Shown here: piece by piece, positions 31,939 through 41,232 of the stretch
Layout: each line of letters starts with the position of its first letter
How positions within the stretch are numbered: position 1 is the first letter of the stretch
NCBI GenBank assembly: GCA_902762875.1
Contig: CACWPS010000001.1
Coordinates: 186,001-250,000, forward strand
Direction of reading: 5' to 3'
Source of the DNA: Oscillospiraceae bacterium
GTDB taxonomy: Bacteria; Bacillota; Clostridia; Oscillospirales; Acutalibacteraceae
DNA length: 64,000 bases
Made by a program: the position numbers and the translations under genes
Notes under the pieces: generated by a model
What the model was told of the DNA's origin: nothing
Seen by the model: only the letters and a program-made list of their open reading frames with translations
The model's database searches: none

Positions 31939-33024
31939 TTATTTACGGGCAAGATATTTACGCATATCTATAGCGCAGGCAACAAGGATTATAAGACCCT
32001 TAATTACATACAGCATATTCGCATCAACCGAGAGGAAGTTAAGGCCTACGAATATAATCTGTAAAAGGAATACGCCTATTACAATGCCGCTTATCTTACC
32101 TGTACCGCCTACAAAGGAAACGCCGCCGATAACGCAGGCCGCTATAGCGTCCGATTCATAGTTAAGACCTGTGTTAGCAGAGCAGGAAGCAATACGGGCA
32201 CCCTCAAAAAAGCCTGTGATACCGTACATAGCACCTGCCAGCACGAATACGAGTACAATAGTCCAGAAAACATTTACGCCCGATACATTTGCCGCCTCTT
32301 CATTAGAGCCAACCGCAAACATATTTTTACCGAATTTGGTTTTATTCCAGATAACCCACATAATCGCCGTGAGTATTATAGAATAAAGCACATATTTAGG
32401 AACGGCTACGCCGCCTATTGTAAAGAGGGTTCCTCTAACAAAATTAAGGTAGGATTCATCAAGTCCCGAAAGGGTCTGACCGTTGTTTCCGCCCAGCATT
32501 AAATACATAAGCACAAGACCGAAAACAATAAGCTGGGTTGAAAGGGTTACGATAAACGGATGAAGCTTAAACTTTGCAACAAAGAAGCCGTTTACAAATC
32601 CTATAGCCGCACCCACCGCTATTACTATAAGCAAAACCAACCAAAGGGGTACAACGGCGAGGTTCGGGAATATCTTATTGGCATAGCCTGTCATCTGTAA
32701 AAGCGATGCCGCTATACAGGCAGTTAAACCTACGCAACGGCCCGCCGAAATATCGGTTCCCGTAAGGACTATAGCTCCGCCAATACCTAGAGCTATAGGT
32801 AGTTTTGCGGCGGTAAGCGAAATAATATTTACGATAGACGATACCGAAAGGAATGCGGGCACCTGAATCGCAATATAGATTATTGCAATCACAATAATTA
32901 TGTACATTGCGTTGTTAAAAAGTAAATCGCTTATTGCCCTGCGCTTATCTGCGCCGGATTTTGACTTAAAATCGTCAATAAAGGCATTAATACGCCCTTT
33001 TCTTTTAATATTTATACCTGACAT
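31939..33024 (-). CDS. mglC: Sugar ABC transporter permease (MglC-like)
   Basis: A 361-residue inner membrane protein with about ten hydrophobic segments. Family phrases include LPIALGIGGAIVLTGTDISA followed by GRCVGLTACIAASLLQ, and the EAA-like part AVGSNEEAANVSGVNV; SDAIAACVIGGVSFVGGTGK is near the C-terminus. These match the galactose/methyl-galactoside permease MglC rather than RbsC. The N-terminus has a charged extension (NAFIDDFKSKSGADKRRA). It works with the ATPase and binding protein genes immediately upstream. Substrate galactose or a related sugar is inferred from family. Confidence 0.9.
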   Translation of the reverse strand: MSGINIKRKGRINAFIDDFKSKSGADKRRAISDLLFNNAMYIIIVIAIIYIAIQVPAFLSVSSIVNIISLTAAKLPIALGIGGAIVLTGTDISAGRCVGLTACIAASLLQMTGYANKIFPNLAVVPLWLVLLIVIAVGAAIGFVNGFFVAKFKLHPFIVTLSTQLIVFGLVLMYLMLGGNNGQTLSGLDESYLNFVRGTLFTIGGVAVPKYVLYSIILTAIMWVIWNKTKFGKNMFAVGSNEEAANVSGVNVFWTIVLVFVLAGAMYGITGFFEGARIASCSANTGLNYESDAIAACVIGGVSFVGGTGKISGIVIGVFLLQIIFVGLNFLSVDANMLYVIKGLIILVACAIDMRKYLARK

Positions 33025-33038
33025 ATCTTACTTTCCCC

Positions 33039-34583
33039 CTAAGCGTATTTAGCGGCAAGCGCCATAATTTCTTCCTGTGTTGTTTCTGCGGCGTTTACCT
33101 CGCCCGCAAGCTTCCCGCCCGACATTACAAGTATTCTGTCGCACACACCCAAAAGCTCGGGCATTTCCGAGGAAACCATAATAACCGTCTTGCCTCTTGC
33201 TGCAAGGTCGATTATCAGCTCATAGATTTCATACTTTGCACCTACATCTATACCTCTTGTGGGCTCGTCAAGCAACAGCACAGTAGGATCGGTTAAAAGC
33301 CAACGGCCCAGAATAACCTTTTGCTGATTTCCGCCCGAAAGGGAGCGTATCTTGGTTTCCTGATTAGGCGTTTTAATGTGCATAGCATTAATACACCAAT
33401 CGGTATTCTTCTTCATTTTGCCTTTGCTTAAAAACGGGCCCGCCTTGCACTTTTTAAGGCTGGAAATAACTGCGTTTTCCCTTATATCCAGAATACTGAA
33501 AATACCCGTGGCACGGCGTTCCTCGGTAAGCATGGCAAAACCGTTTTTAATGGATTCACGGGAATTTCGGTTGCGTATGGGCTTACCGTCAAGGGTAAGG
33601 GTTCCGCTGCGCCTTGTAGCTATACCGAAAATGTTTTCCAGCAGTTCGGTTCTTCCCGAGCCATCAAGTCCCGCAACACCTAAAATCTCGCCCCTTCGTG
33701 CTGAGAAGGACACATCACGAAGCTTTGAATACTCGGCAGAAAGGTCCTTTACATCAAGCAAAACATCGCCGATTTCATTAGTTTTGGGCGGATAAAGGTT
33801 TGTAAGCTCTCTGCCAACCATAAGCTTTATTATATCGTCTGTGGTAAGATTCTTTGCCTGCTCGGTTGCAATCCACTTACCGTCACGCATTATTGTAACC
33901 TCATCGGAAATACGGAGAATCTCCGCCATTTTGTGGGAAATATAAATTATTCCGCACCCTTGGTCACGAAGCATATTAATAATTTTGAAAAGGTGCTCAA
34001 CCTCTTCCTCGGTAAGTGAGGAGGTGGGCTCGTCAAATACGATAACCTTTGAATTATATGAAACGGCTTTTGCAATTTCCACCATCTGCCTTTGGGAAAC
34101 AGGCATACGGCTCATTACCGTTTTGGGGTCAACATTAATTTCAAGCTTTTCGAATATTTCCTTGGTCGCCTTATACATTTTTTGTTCGCTGGTAATAGGT
34201 ACGCCCTTTGCGACCGTTGGGAAGCGTCCTAACCACATATTATCCATAACATTGCGCTTAAGCGCCTGATTAAGCTCCTGATGCACCATTGCAACTCCGT
34301 TTTCAAGAGCTTCTTTGGAGTTTTTAAAGTTAATTTCCTTACCCTCAAGGTAAATTTTCCCGCTATCTTTTGCGTAAACGCCGAACAGGCACTTCATAAG
34401 GGTGGATTTTCCTGCGCCGTTTTCACCCATCAGCGCATGAACCGTGCCCGCCTTTACCGTAAGGCTTACATTGTCAAGTGCCTTTACGCCGGGGAAGGAT
34501 TTTTCGATGTTCTCCATTCTAAGAAGAACGGGTTCGTCTGCGTTTTCACGGACGCTGTGATTGAATTTTTCGTTATTGTTCAT
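33039..34583 (-). CDS. mglA: Sugar ABC transporter ATP-binding protein (MglA-like)
   Basis: A 514-residue protein with two tandem ABC domains. Domain 1: Walker A GENGAGKSTLMK, signature VSQRQMVEIAKA, Walker B VIVFDEPTSSL. Domain 2: degenerate Walker A GLDGSGRTELLE, signature LSGGNQQKVILGRWL, Walker B LLLDEPTRGIDVGAKYEIYE. This layout is standard for carbohydrate uptake transporter type 2 systems (MglA, RbsA). The gene is between those for binding protein and permease. A GC-rich hairpin (34622-34647) lies between mglB and this gene, which may lower its expression relative to mglB. Confidence 0.93.
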   Translation of the reverse strand: MNNNEKFNHSVRENADEPVLLRMENIEKSFPGVKALDNVSLTVKAGTVHALMGENGAGKSTLMKCLFGVYAKDSGKIYLEGKEINFKNSKEALENGVAMVHQELNQALKRNVMDNMWLGRFPTVAKGVPITSEQKMYKATKEIFEKLEINVDPKTVMSRMPVSQRQMVEIAKAVSYNSKVIVFDEPTSSLTEEEVEHLFKIINMLRDQGCGIIYISHKMAEILRISDEVTIMRDGKWIATEQAKNLTTDDIIKLMVGRELTNLYPPKTNEIGDVLLDVKDLSAEYSKLRDVSFSARRGEILGVAGLDGSGRTELLENIFGIATRRSGTLTLDGKPIRNRNSRESIKNGFAMLTEERRATGIFSILDIRENAVISSLKKCKAGPFLSKGKMKKNTDWCINAMHIKTPNQETKIRSLSGGNQQKVILGRWLLTDPTVLLLDEPTRGIDVGAKYEIYELIIDLAARGKTVIMVSSEMPELLGVCDRILVMSGGKLAGEVNAAETTQEEIMALAAKYA

Positions 34584-34621
34584 AAGAACTCGTCCCCTGT
34601 CCGTTTTGGTTTATTCCATTC

Positions 34622-34647
34622 GGGGCAGCCTTTTTTAAGGCTGCCCC
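34622..34647 (-). other. Intercistronic hairpin between mglB and mglA
   Basis: GGGGCAGCC and GGCTGCCCC (9 bp, 8-base loop) without a T run on the minus strand. Such hairpins stabilise the upstream binding-protein message in many ABC operons; that role is inferred. Confidence 0.6.
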
Positions 34648-34667
34648 TTAAGCTAATGTGTGTTAAA

Positions 34668-35732
34668 TTATTCGCCTGTGTATACGCCGTAAGGAATATT
34701 TACTCTCCAGGTACCTACAACATTTTCGCTGTCGATTCCGTCAAAGGTGTCCTTAGCGTTTATATAGTTCTGTCCGATTGCGGTAATAGCGCTTGCCATT
34801 CCGTCGGCATCCTGCTTGATTGTACCAATCATAGAGCCCTTGCCGATAGCGTCCTTTGCCGCATCTGTAGCGTCAACGCCGAATACGGGAATAACCTTTG
34901 CGCCGTCCTTGTTGTAGCCGGCGGTTTGGAGTGCAGAAACAGCGCCTAAAGCCATTTCGTCGTTGTTGGCGATAACCAGCTCTACCATATTCTTGTTAGC
35001 CTCGCTGTACTGAGAAAGAATGGTATTCATATAGTCGGTAGCAGCTGCCGAAGACCACTGACCGTTCTGGTCAACAAGGTACTTCTTGGAGTTAGAAGCG
35101 TCATAGAATTCGAGTGCAGCTTTGCCTGCCGCTGTGAGCACCTTGTCAGCATCTTCAACGCCGTACTGGGTGCGGGCGATAGCTTCCATATTGCCCTCTT
35201 GACCCTTGAACATAACATAGCTGATTTTGCCGTCGCCGTTAAGGTCAACCTTGTCGAAATTTTCAACAAGATATTTGCCTATCATTTCGCCCTGCATATG
35301 ACCTGCCATTTCGTAATCGGTTCCTACGAAAACGCACTTGTCATAGCTGGTTACTACAGATTCCTCAACAGAGCGGTTGAAGAAGATAACCGGTACATTC
35401 TTAGCCTTAGCTTGGTCGATAATGTTTTGAGCGGCATCGTTAGAGCCTGTATCAACAACATTTACAACAAGGAGCTTTGAGCCCTTAGCAAGAGCGGTTG
35501 TAACCTGCTCGGTCTGGGTGGTCTGGTTGCCGTTTGCGTCATAGTTCTGATACTTAAGTCCCGCTTTGGTAAGGAGCTTATCCATAGCCGAGCGCACGCT
35601 TGAAATGTAGGTATCGCTGTATGTATAATAGAAAACCGATACCTCGCCGTCGGACGAGCCAGAGCCTGAACCGCAGGCCGTAAGCCCTAAAACAAAGCAG
35701 AGTGCCAAAATAGTTGCCAGTAACTTTTTCAT
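34668..35732 (-). CDS. mglB: Galactose-type sugar-binding lipoprotein (MglB-like)
   Basis: A 354-residue lipoprotein from ATG 35732 with AAGGAGG upstream. Lipobox LGLTACGSG places the cysteine at about residue 20. The fold is type I: VSVFYYTYSDTYISSVRSAM, VPVIFFNRSVEESVV, CVFVGTDYEMAGHMQGEMIG, LVIANNDEMALGAVSALQTA and KVIPVFGVDATDAAKDAI. The motifs N-R-S and N-N-D-E-M match MglB sugar contacts. It is the first gene of the importer operon. A TATAAT at 35779-35784 is a likely -10 element about 50 bases upstream. Confidence 0.92.
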   Translation of the reverse strand: MKKLLATILALCFVLGLTACGSGSGSSDGEVSVFYYTYSDTYISSVRSAMDKLLTKAGLKYQNYDANGNQTTQTEQVTTALAKGSKLLVVNVVDTGSNDAAQNIIDQAKAKNVPVIFFNRSVEESVVTSYDKCVFVGTDYEMAGHMQGEMIGKYLVENFDKVDLNGDGKISYVMFKGQEGNMEAIARTQYGVEDADKVLTAAGKAALEFYDASNSKKYLVDQNGQWSSAAATDYMNTILSQYSEANKNMVELVIANNDEMALGAVSALQTAGYNKDGAKVIPVFGVDATDAAKDAIGKGSMIGTIKQDADGMASAITAIGQNYINAKDTFDGIDSENVVGTWRVNIPYGVYTGE

Positions 35733-35928
35733 TTCAATTACCTCCTTAATTTTACGACTTGTTTTTGTCGTCAAGCGTATTATAGCTTTTAAGAGAAAAA
35801 ATTGAAATGGATTTTTTTATTTAAAATGTATAAAAAATTATCATTAAGTTGATTTTTTATGTGCATTAATAAAAAATTTAACAATTCAGGTAATTTTTTC
35901 AACCTTCCGCATAAGTTTACATAAAAAA

Positions 35929-35994
35929 GTGGATAACTCGGTGGAAAAGTCTATTAACTCCTCATTTAAAGGGAAAAACTTATCCACCGAGCTA
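35929..35994 (-). other. Large inverted repeat between the DUF6062 gene and mglB
   Basis: CTCGGTGGA and TCCACCGAG enclose about 34 bases; an overlapping alternative pairing GTGGATAA/TTATCCAC is possible, and TTTTTT follows on the minus strand. Probably the terminator of the DUF6062 gene. The two TTATCCAC elements are one base short of DnaA boxes. The remaining part of 35733-36016 holds the mglB promoter region. Confidence 0.5.
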
Positions 35995-36016
35995 CCCATT
36001 TCAGTGTTTATGTTAA

Positions 36017-36706
36017 TTAATCCTTGTAGCTTCTGCCGTTTAAAAATGCAACCGTTCTTTCTACAGCATCTCTGCTGTCTCCCCAATCGGCATTTTCTCG
36101 GCTCCTGTAATCGTACATTGTGCAGTATTTCGATAAATCTTCATATAGCTTTTTAGAATATTCAGCGGTAATTCTGTTTAAATTATCGGAAAATTCCCCG
36201 CAGTGTGAGTGCATATTCTTTTTTGTGGCCCCGCTTAAAAGCCTCTCATAGTGCGGAAGACAGAAAGCCGACTGATTATTGAACATATCCCGAAAATCCT
36301 TCTCATTTTCATAACAGCGGTAAACCGTATCTATAAGGCGTGACATTCCCCACTCAATTTTTGAACATATAAAGCAGGAGTCACTCACCCTTTTAGCGGA
36401 CTGCTCCTTTTTAGAGTCGGTATTAAAAAGCTTTTTCTTAAAAATTCCTTCGTTAATTTCGTCAATATGGGTTTGGAGCATAAGGGCTAATTGCAGTCTT
36501 CCCCGCCGAGACATCATTTTATCATAGTGGTACTCGCAAAAGCCTGCCTTGTTGGTCTCAATTCTGACATCAGGCTCCATCATAGCGTCGCCTAATATGT
36601 AACCCAGCATTCTTTCCTCAATAGTATCCCGCATACGGCAAATGGGACAGCCGTCGTTAACCTCGAAAATCTCGCTTACGGGTATAGTGCAAATATCGTT
36701 TCTCAT
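36017..36706 (-). CDS. DUF6062 family protein (229 aa)
   Basis: A cytosolic 229-residue protein. The N-terminus has CPICRMRDTIEERMLGYILG, and further C-x-x-C or C-x-x-H units occur: AGFCEYHYDKMMSRRGRLQL, CFICSKIEWGMSRLIDTVYR and AFCLPHYERLL. The regular cysteine/histidine spacing suggests zinc or metal sites. This matches DUF6062, a family without known function, common in Clostridia. It follows the AraC-type regulator gene with an 18-base gap. Whether it is part of the sugar regulon is unknown. Confidence 0.8.
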   Translation of the reverse strand: MRNDICTIPVSEIFEVNDGCPICRMRDTIEERMLGYILGDAMMEPDVRIETNKAGFCEYHYDKMMSRRGRLQLALMLQTHIDEINEGIFKKKLFNTDSKKEQSAKRVSDSCFICSKIEWGMSRLIDTVYRCYENEKDFRDMFNNQSAFCLPHYERLLSGATKKNMHSHCGEFSDNLNRITAEYSKKLYEDLSKYCTMYDYRSRENADWGDSRDAVERTVAFLNGRSYKD

Positions 36707-36724
36707 AATTTTTCTCCTTTCAAT

Positions 36725-37555
36725 TTATCTGCGATAACGGGCAGGCGTAACCCCGCACTTTTTCTTAAATATATTGCAAAAATAGTGTTCATCGGTGAAT
36801 TTAAGCATATTGGAAATTTCCTTTACCGAAAGTCCCGAATTTTTTAAAAGATTTTCCGCCGTCCTGATTTTTTGCTCAAGAATATAGGAATATACCGTTT
36901 CACCGTACTCCGATTTGAAAATTCTGCCAAGCTGTGAAACCGAAAATCCTGCGTTTTCTGCGACCGAGGCGGCGGTAAGCTTTTCGTATATATTGCTGTC
37001 GATATAGCTTTTAATTTTCTCTGCGGCGCTTAAGGTGTTATCCTTGGAACTTTCCGCAAGACTTTGGACAATGCGGTGAAAAATAATCGCACCGTATTGA
37101 TCAATTTTATCTGCCTCAGTATTTTTAGTGCAAAAATCAAAAAAATCATCAAATATTGGACTGATTGAGGTATTATGAAAATAGACCCTGTTTTTAATTC
37201 CGTATGCCGTAAGCAGTTTTTCACAAAGTTCACCGGAAATATTGAACCATTTTTTAGTCCAAGGGTTGTTTTTATCAGAATAATAGATATGGTCCTTCCC
37301 TGATGTAAGAATATATGCGTCTCCTTTTTTCAAGTGATATTCTTCTCCGTTATATATAACCGTACCCTCACCGTCGGAAATATACTCTGCAACACATACC
37401 TCCGAAGACTTTCGCTGTATCTTATAGGTTGGGTCGGGATATGTTATCCCCGCAAGGGCAACCTTAAATGCAGAAGCATCATATTGATTTTTAGCTGAAA
37501 TATAGAAAAATTTTTCCATACGCTTAAAATCCTCACTTATTTGCTCAAAAAACAC
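36725..37555 (-). CDS. AraC family transcriptional regulator
   Basis: A 276-residue regulator with an N-terminal cupin-like sugar-binding domain (GEGTVIYNGEEYHLKKGDAY, then SGKDHIYY) and a C-terminal double helix-turn-helix (SVAENAGFSVSQLGRIFKSE and MLKFTDEHYFCNIFKKKCGV, PARYRR). It is divergently transcribed from the GH2 glycosidase, with a palindrome and promoter elements in the 70-base gap, so it is likely the activator of that gene. The ligand should be a sugar released by or related to the glycosidase substrate. Confidence 0.9.
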   Translation of the reverse strand: MFFEQISEDFKRMEKFFYISAKNQYDASAFKVALAGITYPDPTYKIQRKSSEVCVAEYISDGEGTVIYNGEEYHLKKGDAYILTSGKDHIYYSDKNNPWTKKWFNISGELCEKLLTAYGIKNRVYFHNTSISPIFDDFFDFCTKNTEADKIDQYGAIIFHRIVQSLAESSKDNTLSAAEKIKSYIDSNIYEKLTAASVAENAGFSVSQLGRIFKSEYGETVYSYILEQKIRTAENLLKNSGLSVKEISNMLKFTDEHYFCNIFKKKCGVTPARYRR

Positions 37556-37595
37556 ATTTAATTATTCTAATAACAATGATATTATACAATAAAAA

Positions 37596-37607
37596 GCATT
37601 ATAATGC
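37596..37607 (+). promoter_or_regulatory. Palindrome overlapping the GH2 -10 element
   Basis: GCATTATAATGC is a perfect 12-bp palindrome containing TATAAT (37600-37605). No good -35 is seen, consistent with an activator-dependent promoter. Confidence 0.5.
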
Positions 37608-37626
37608 AAGAGAAGGAGTAAACACT

Positions 37627-39375
37627 ATGGAAAAAACAATAATTCCCCGCCCCGAGCATCCCGAGCCGATGATGCAAAGAGAAAATTGGCAGAACCTTAA
37701 CGGCGAATGGCTTTTTCATACTAACCCAATAGGTTCTGCAGAAAAGGTGATGATTGAGCCCTTCGCTACTGCGCCTTATACTCAAAAAATACTTGTCCCC
37801 TTCTGTCCTCAAAGCAAGCTTTCGGGAATTGAAAATAAGGATTTTATGCGTATGGTTTGGTACAAGCGCATTATAACCTTCACCGAAGAACAGCTTAAAG
37901 GACGGGTTATTTTGCACTTCGGAGCAGTTGATTATGAGGCAACAGTTTACATAAACGGTGAAAAAATAGGCAATCACTTCGGAGGTTATAGCTCCTTTAA
38001 ATTTGATATTACCGACTATGCAAAGGTTGGGGAAAATGATCTTACCCTTAGTGCAAAGGATGTTATGGATAATATTCCGAGAGGAAAGCAGTGCCACGAT
38101 TCTTATAACCCTTATGGCTGTCTGTACACCCGTACCACAGGAATTTGGCAGACCGTTTGGCTTGAGTTTGTTCCTAACGCATATATTAAAACAGCTAAAT
38201 ATTATCCTGATATTAAAGAAACCGCCTTTGATATCGAATTAACCCTTTCAAAGGCAGGAACCGTAACAGTAGAAGCAACCTACGAGGGAAAGCCTGTAGG
38301 AAGTGTTACAAAAGAAGCGGACGGAAACTATTTACGCCTTCATCTCCCCTTAAATGAAAAGCATTTATGGGAACCGGGTCACGGCAGACTTTATGACCTC
38401 AAATTAACCCTTGAAACCGAAAACGAAAAAGATGTGGTATCCAGTTATGCAGGTCTAAGAGAGGTTGCGCTCGATGGTTTTAAGTTTAAGTTAAACGGAA
38501 AAAGTATTTTCCTGCGCACCGTGCTTGATCAGGGATATTATCCTGACGGTATTTATACTGCGCCAACTGATGAAGACCTAAAGCGTGATATTGAAATGTC
38601 TATGGAAATAGGCTTCAACGGAGCCCGCCCGCACGAAAAAATTTTTGAGCCCCGTTACCTCTATCACTGCGATAAAGCAGGTTACCTTGTTTGGGGTGAG
38701 CATGCTAACTGGGGACTTGATATAAATAACGGTTGCGGCTTGCTTAAATTTATGCCCGAATGGAGTGAGGCGGTGGAGCGTGACTTCAATCACCCCTCAA
38801 TAATCGGTTGGTGTCCCTTTAACGAAACCGGCGGTCAAAATAGCGTAACAGCCCGCAGAATACTTAAAGCAGTATATGAAGAAACCAAGCGGCTTGACCC
38901 CACACGCCCCGTTATAGATACTTCCGGCTTCTGCCATGTGATGACCGATATATACGACCAGCATGACTATCAGCAAAATACCGAAAAATTCCGTGAAAGC
39001 TATATCAACTATAACGGCAAACAGGACAGCTTCAAATTTGATGATTCCCAAAAGCAAATATATATTCCCGATTTACCTTTTTATGTAAGCGAATTCGGCG
39101 GACTCAAATGGGTTCCCGAAAGCAAAAAGGATTCGGTTCCCGAAAACGCATGGGGTTGCGGTGCTCCCGAAACCGAGGATGCTTTCTTCACACGCTATGA
39201 GGAATTTGTTTCTGCTATGCTTGAGGCACCCAACATTATGGGCTTCTGCTATACTCAGCTTTACGATGTTGAGCAGGAGGTAAACGGACTTTACACCTAT
39301 GACCGTGAAAAGAAATTTGAGGATTACTCCCGCATAACAGCCGCCAATACCAAAAAGGCCGCTATTGAAGACTAA
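37627..39375 (+). CDS. Glycoside hydrolase family 2 (beta-galactosidase/beta-glucuronidase type)
   Basis: A 582-residue enzyme from ATG 37627 with AAGGAG eight bases upstream. The N-terminal jelly-roll sugar-binding domain contains NLNGEWLF, WYKRIITF and NHFGGYSSFKFDIT; an immunoglobulin-like domain follows; the TIM barrel holds the acid/base Glu in GWCPFNETGG and the nucleophile Glu in FYVSEFGG. There is no signal peptide, so it acts in the cytosol on imported short oligosaccharides. Length is short for a full LacZ and closer to BglC/YesZ-like GH2 enzymes. Substrate is not readable; association with an mgl-type importer hints at a galactoside. Confidence 0.9.
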   Translation: MEKTIIPRPEHPEPMMQRENWQNLNGEWLFHTNPIGSAEKVMIEPFATAPYTQKILVPFCPQSKLSGIENKDFMRMVWYKRIITFTEEQLKGRVILHFGAVDYEATVYINGEKIGNHFGGYSSFKFDITDYAKVGENDLTLSAKDVMDNIPRGKQCHDSYNPYGCLYTRTTGIWQTVWLEFVPNAYIKTAKYYPDIKETAFDIELTLSKAGTVTVEATYEGKPVGSVTKEADGNYLRLHLPLNEKHLWEPGHGRLYDLKLTLETENEKDVVSSYAGLREVALDGFKFKLNGKSIFLRTVLDQGYYPDGIYTAPTDEDLKRDIEMSMEIGFNGARPHEKIFEPRYLYHCDKAGYLVWGEHANWGLDINNGCGLLKFMPEWSEAVERDFNHPSIIGWCPFNETGGQNSVTARRILKAVYEETKRLDPTRPVIDTSGFCHVMTDIYDQHDYQQNTEKFRESYINYNGKQDSFKFDDSQKQIYIPDLPFYVSEFGGLKWVPESKKDSVPENAWGCGAPETEDAFFTRYEEFVSAMLEAPNIMGFCYTQLYDVEQEVNGLYTYDREKKFEDYSRITAANTKKAAIED

Positions 39376-39390
39376 AAATCAAAAAAATTT

Positions 39391-39425
39391 ATACGCCGTA
39401 CAAACTAATGTGCGGCGTATTTTAA
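39391..39425 (+). terminator. Terminator of the GH2 gene
   Basis: ATACGCCGTAC/GTGCGGCGTAT hairpin followed by TTTTA. Confidence 0.8.
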
Positions 39426-39463
39426 TATTGAAAAATTTTGATTTTAATGTATAATATTATTCG

Positions 39464-40309
39464 GTGATGAATATGTTTTCCGCAAAATTCGACAATAATA
39501 ATATATACATAACAAACTACGGCGGCTTTGACCTGCCCCATACCCTTGACTGCGGTCAGGCATTTCGCTGGGAAGAGGACGAAAACGGTATATGGCACGG
39601 GGTAGCATTTAATAAGTACCTTAAACTCCAAAAACTTTCCGACGGCACGGTTGTGCTATATAACACCTCTAAGGATGATTTCGAGGGTATTTGGCGGCAT
39701 TATTTTGACCTTGACAGGGATTATAACGAAATTATAACCGCCATAAGCGAGGACGAAACCCTTAAAAAAGCCTCGGAATACGCCCACGGAATACGGGTTT
39801 TAAATCAAGAGCCGTGGGAGACCCTATGCTCCTTTATTATTTCCCAGAACAACAATATAAAGCGAATCAAGGGCATAATATCTCGGCTTTGCGAGAATTT
39901 CGGCGAGAATAAGGGCGGGTTTTACACCTTCCCCACCGCCGAAAAAATAGCGGGGCTTACCTTAGATGATTTATCCGTCTTAAGGAGCGGCTTTAGGGCG
40001 AAATACATACTTGATGCGGCAAACAAGGTTGTATCGGGTGAAGTGAGACTTGAAAATCTAAAAAATGCGCCCACAGACGGGGCGCGGGACGAGCTTATGA
40101 AGATAACAGGTGTAGGGCCTAAGGTTGCCGACTGCGTATTACTTTTCGGGCTTGAACACGCCGATGCCTTTCCAAAGGATGTTTGGATAAAGCGGGCTAT
40201 GCAGGTACTGTTTGACGGTGAACTGCCCGAATGTGCAAAGCCCTATGCGGGAATAGCCCAGCAGTATATTTTCCTATATGCAAGAGAGACAAAGCTCACC
40301 ATTGATTAA
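39464..40309 (+). CDS. 8-oxoguanine DNA glycosylase (OGG1-like)
   Basis: A 281-residue base-excision repair enzyme. LDCGQAFRWEEDENGIWHGV is the OGG_N domain; the HhH-GPD core has SFIISQNNNIKRIKGIISRL, then GVGPKVADCVLLFGL with the Schiff-base lysine, and HADAFPKDVWIKRAM with the catalytic aspartate. It removes 8-oxoguanine and cuts the strand. The start could also be the ATG at 39470; ribosome-site evidence is weak for both. It stands alone, convergent with the PP-loop gene whose stop it overlaps by four bases. Confidence 0.9.
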   Translation: MMNMFSAKFDNNNIYITNYGGFDLPHTLDCGQAFRWEEDENGIWHGVAFNKYLKLQKLSDGTVVLYNTSKDDFEGIWRHYFDLDRDYNEIITAISEDETLKKASEYAHGIRVLNQEPWETLCSFIISQNNNIKRIKGIISRLCENFGENKGGFYTFPTAEKIAGLTLDDLSVLRSGFRAKYILDAANKVVSGEVRLENLKNAPTDGARDELMKITGVGPKVADCVLLFGLEHADAFPKDVWIKRAMQVLFDGELPECAKPYAGIAQQYIFLYARETKLTID

Positions 40310-41139
40310 TAAAATTCCGTAAAGGAGTGGAGGGTTCCCGAATCACGGTCTCGCCAACCGGGGATTGTGGCAAGATTTACATTGTGTATGCTTCTGAAAA
40401 TATTGTCGTCCACATTGGGATTGACCTTTTTAATATCCTCAATCAGCGCCTTAATCTCCTTGCGCTTTGAAAGGTCTTCATTGTGCTCGCTGTCCTTAGT
40501 AAATTTGCAGGCGCACTGCAAAAATTTAAGCCCGTTATAGTTCGAAAAGGCGATTATATCCTTTTCCTTTACCTTATAAAGCGGGCGGATAAGCTCCATT
40601 CCCTCAAAATTGGTGCTGTGAAGCTTAGGCGGCATTGTTTTTATTTCGGAAGAATACATCATACTCATTAAAACGGTCTCTATAACATCGTTAAAATGGT
40701 GGCCTAAAGCGATTTTATTACAGCCAAGCTCCCTTGCCTTGCTGTAAAGACAGCCTCGGCGCATACGGGCGCATAGGTAGCAGGGCGAGCCCCCTGCCCT
40801 TGCGGTAACGTCGAAAATATCGCTTTCAAAAACCGTAATATCAATATTCATAAGCCGTGCGTTGTGTTCGATAAGCGCACGGTTTTCATTATTGTAGCCC
40901 GGGTCCATTACAAGATAAATACATTCAAAGGGTATCTCGCTGTGTTTCTGCAACTGTTCCATACATTTTGCAAGCAGCATTGAATCTTTACCGCCTGAAA
41001 TGCAGACGGCAATCTTATCACCCGCCGAAATCAACTGATACTCCTGCACCGCACCCACAAAATTGTTCCAGATAGGTTTGCGGAATTTCTTTATTATACT
41101 GCGTTCAATTTCAATATGCTTTTCAAAATTTCTTTCCAA
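40306..41139 (-). CDS. TtcA-like PP-loop ATPase (tRNA thiolation family)
   Basis: A 277-residue protein from TTG 41139 with GGAGAG six bases before. The PP-loop is CISGGKDSMLLAKCM. PCYLCARMRRG and a later FLQCACKF provide cysteines for an iron-sulfur cluster as in TtcA/TtuA enzymes that thiolate tRNA. GHHFNDVIETVLMSM is the conserved substrate region. In Firmicutes, members of this family are often of unproven specificity. Alternative start is a TTG at 41175 without a ribosome site. Confidence 0.85.
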   Translation of the reverse strand: MERNFEKHIEIERSIIKKFRKPIWNNFVGAVQEYQLISAGDKIAVCISGGKDSMLLAKCMEQLQKHSEIPFECIYLVMDPGYNNENRALIEHNARLMNIDITVFESDIFDVTARAGGSPCYLCARMRRGCLYSKARELGCNKIALGHHFNDVIETVLMSMMYSSEIKTMPPKLHSTNFEGMELIRPLYKVKEKDIIAFSNYNGLKFLQCACKFTKDSEHNEDLSKRKEIKALIEDIKKVNPNVDDNIFRSIHNVNLATIPGWRDRDSGTLHSFTEFY

Positions 41140-41161
41140 TTTGCGCTCTCCAAACAAAAAA

Positions 41162-41209
41162 TAACTCCTATACAACCATTATAATTATAGCTGTATCGGA
41201 GAGTTTTTT
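41162..41209. terminator. Bidirectional terminator-like hairpin
   Basis: Imperfect arms (AACTCC-TATACA / TGTATCGGAGAGTT) with T runs on both outer sides, between the SemiSWEET-like and the PP-loop genes. On the minus strand it would end the SemiSWEET-like transcript. Confidence 0.55.
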
Positions 41210-41232
41210 CAACTGTTTTAACCTTAAAATTA

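Noticed and set aside
35929..35994. Two TTATCCAC elements suggesting DnaA boxes or an origin
   Set aside because: Both lack the final A of TTATNCACA, only two are present, there is no AT-rich unwinding region with dnaA/dnaN nearby, and a hairpin explains their inverted arrangement.
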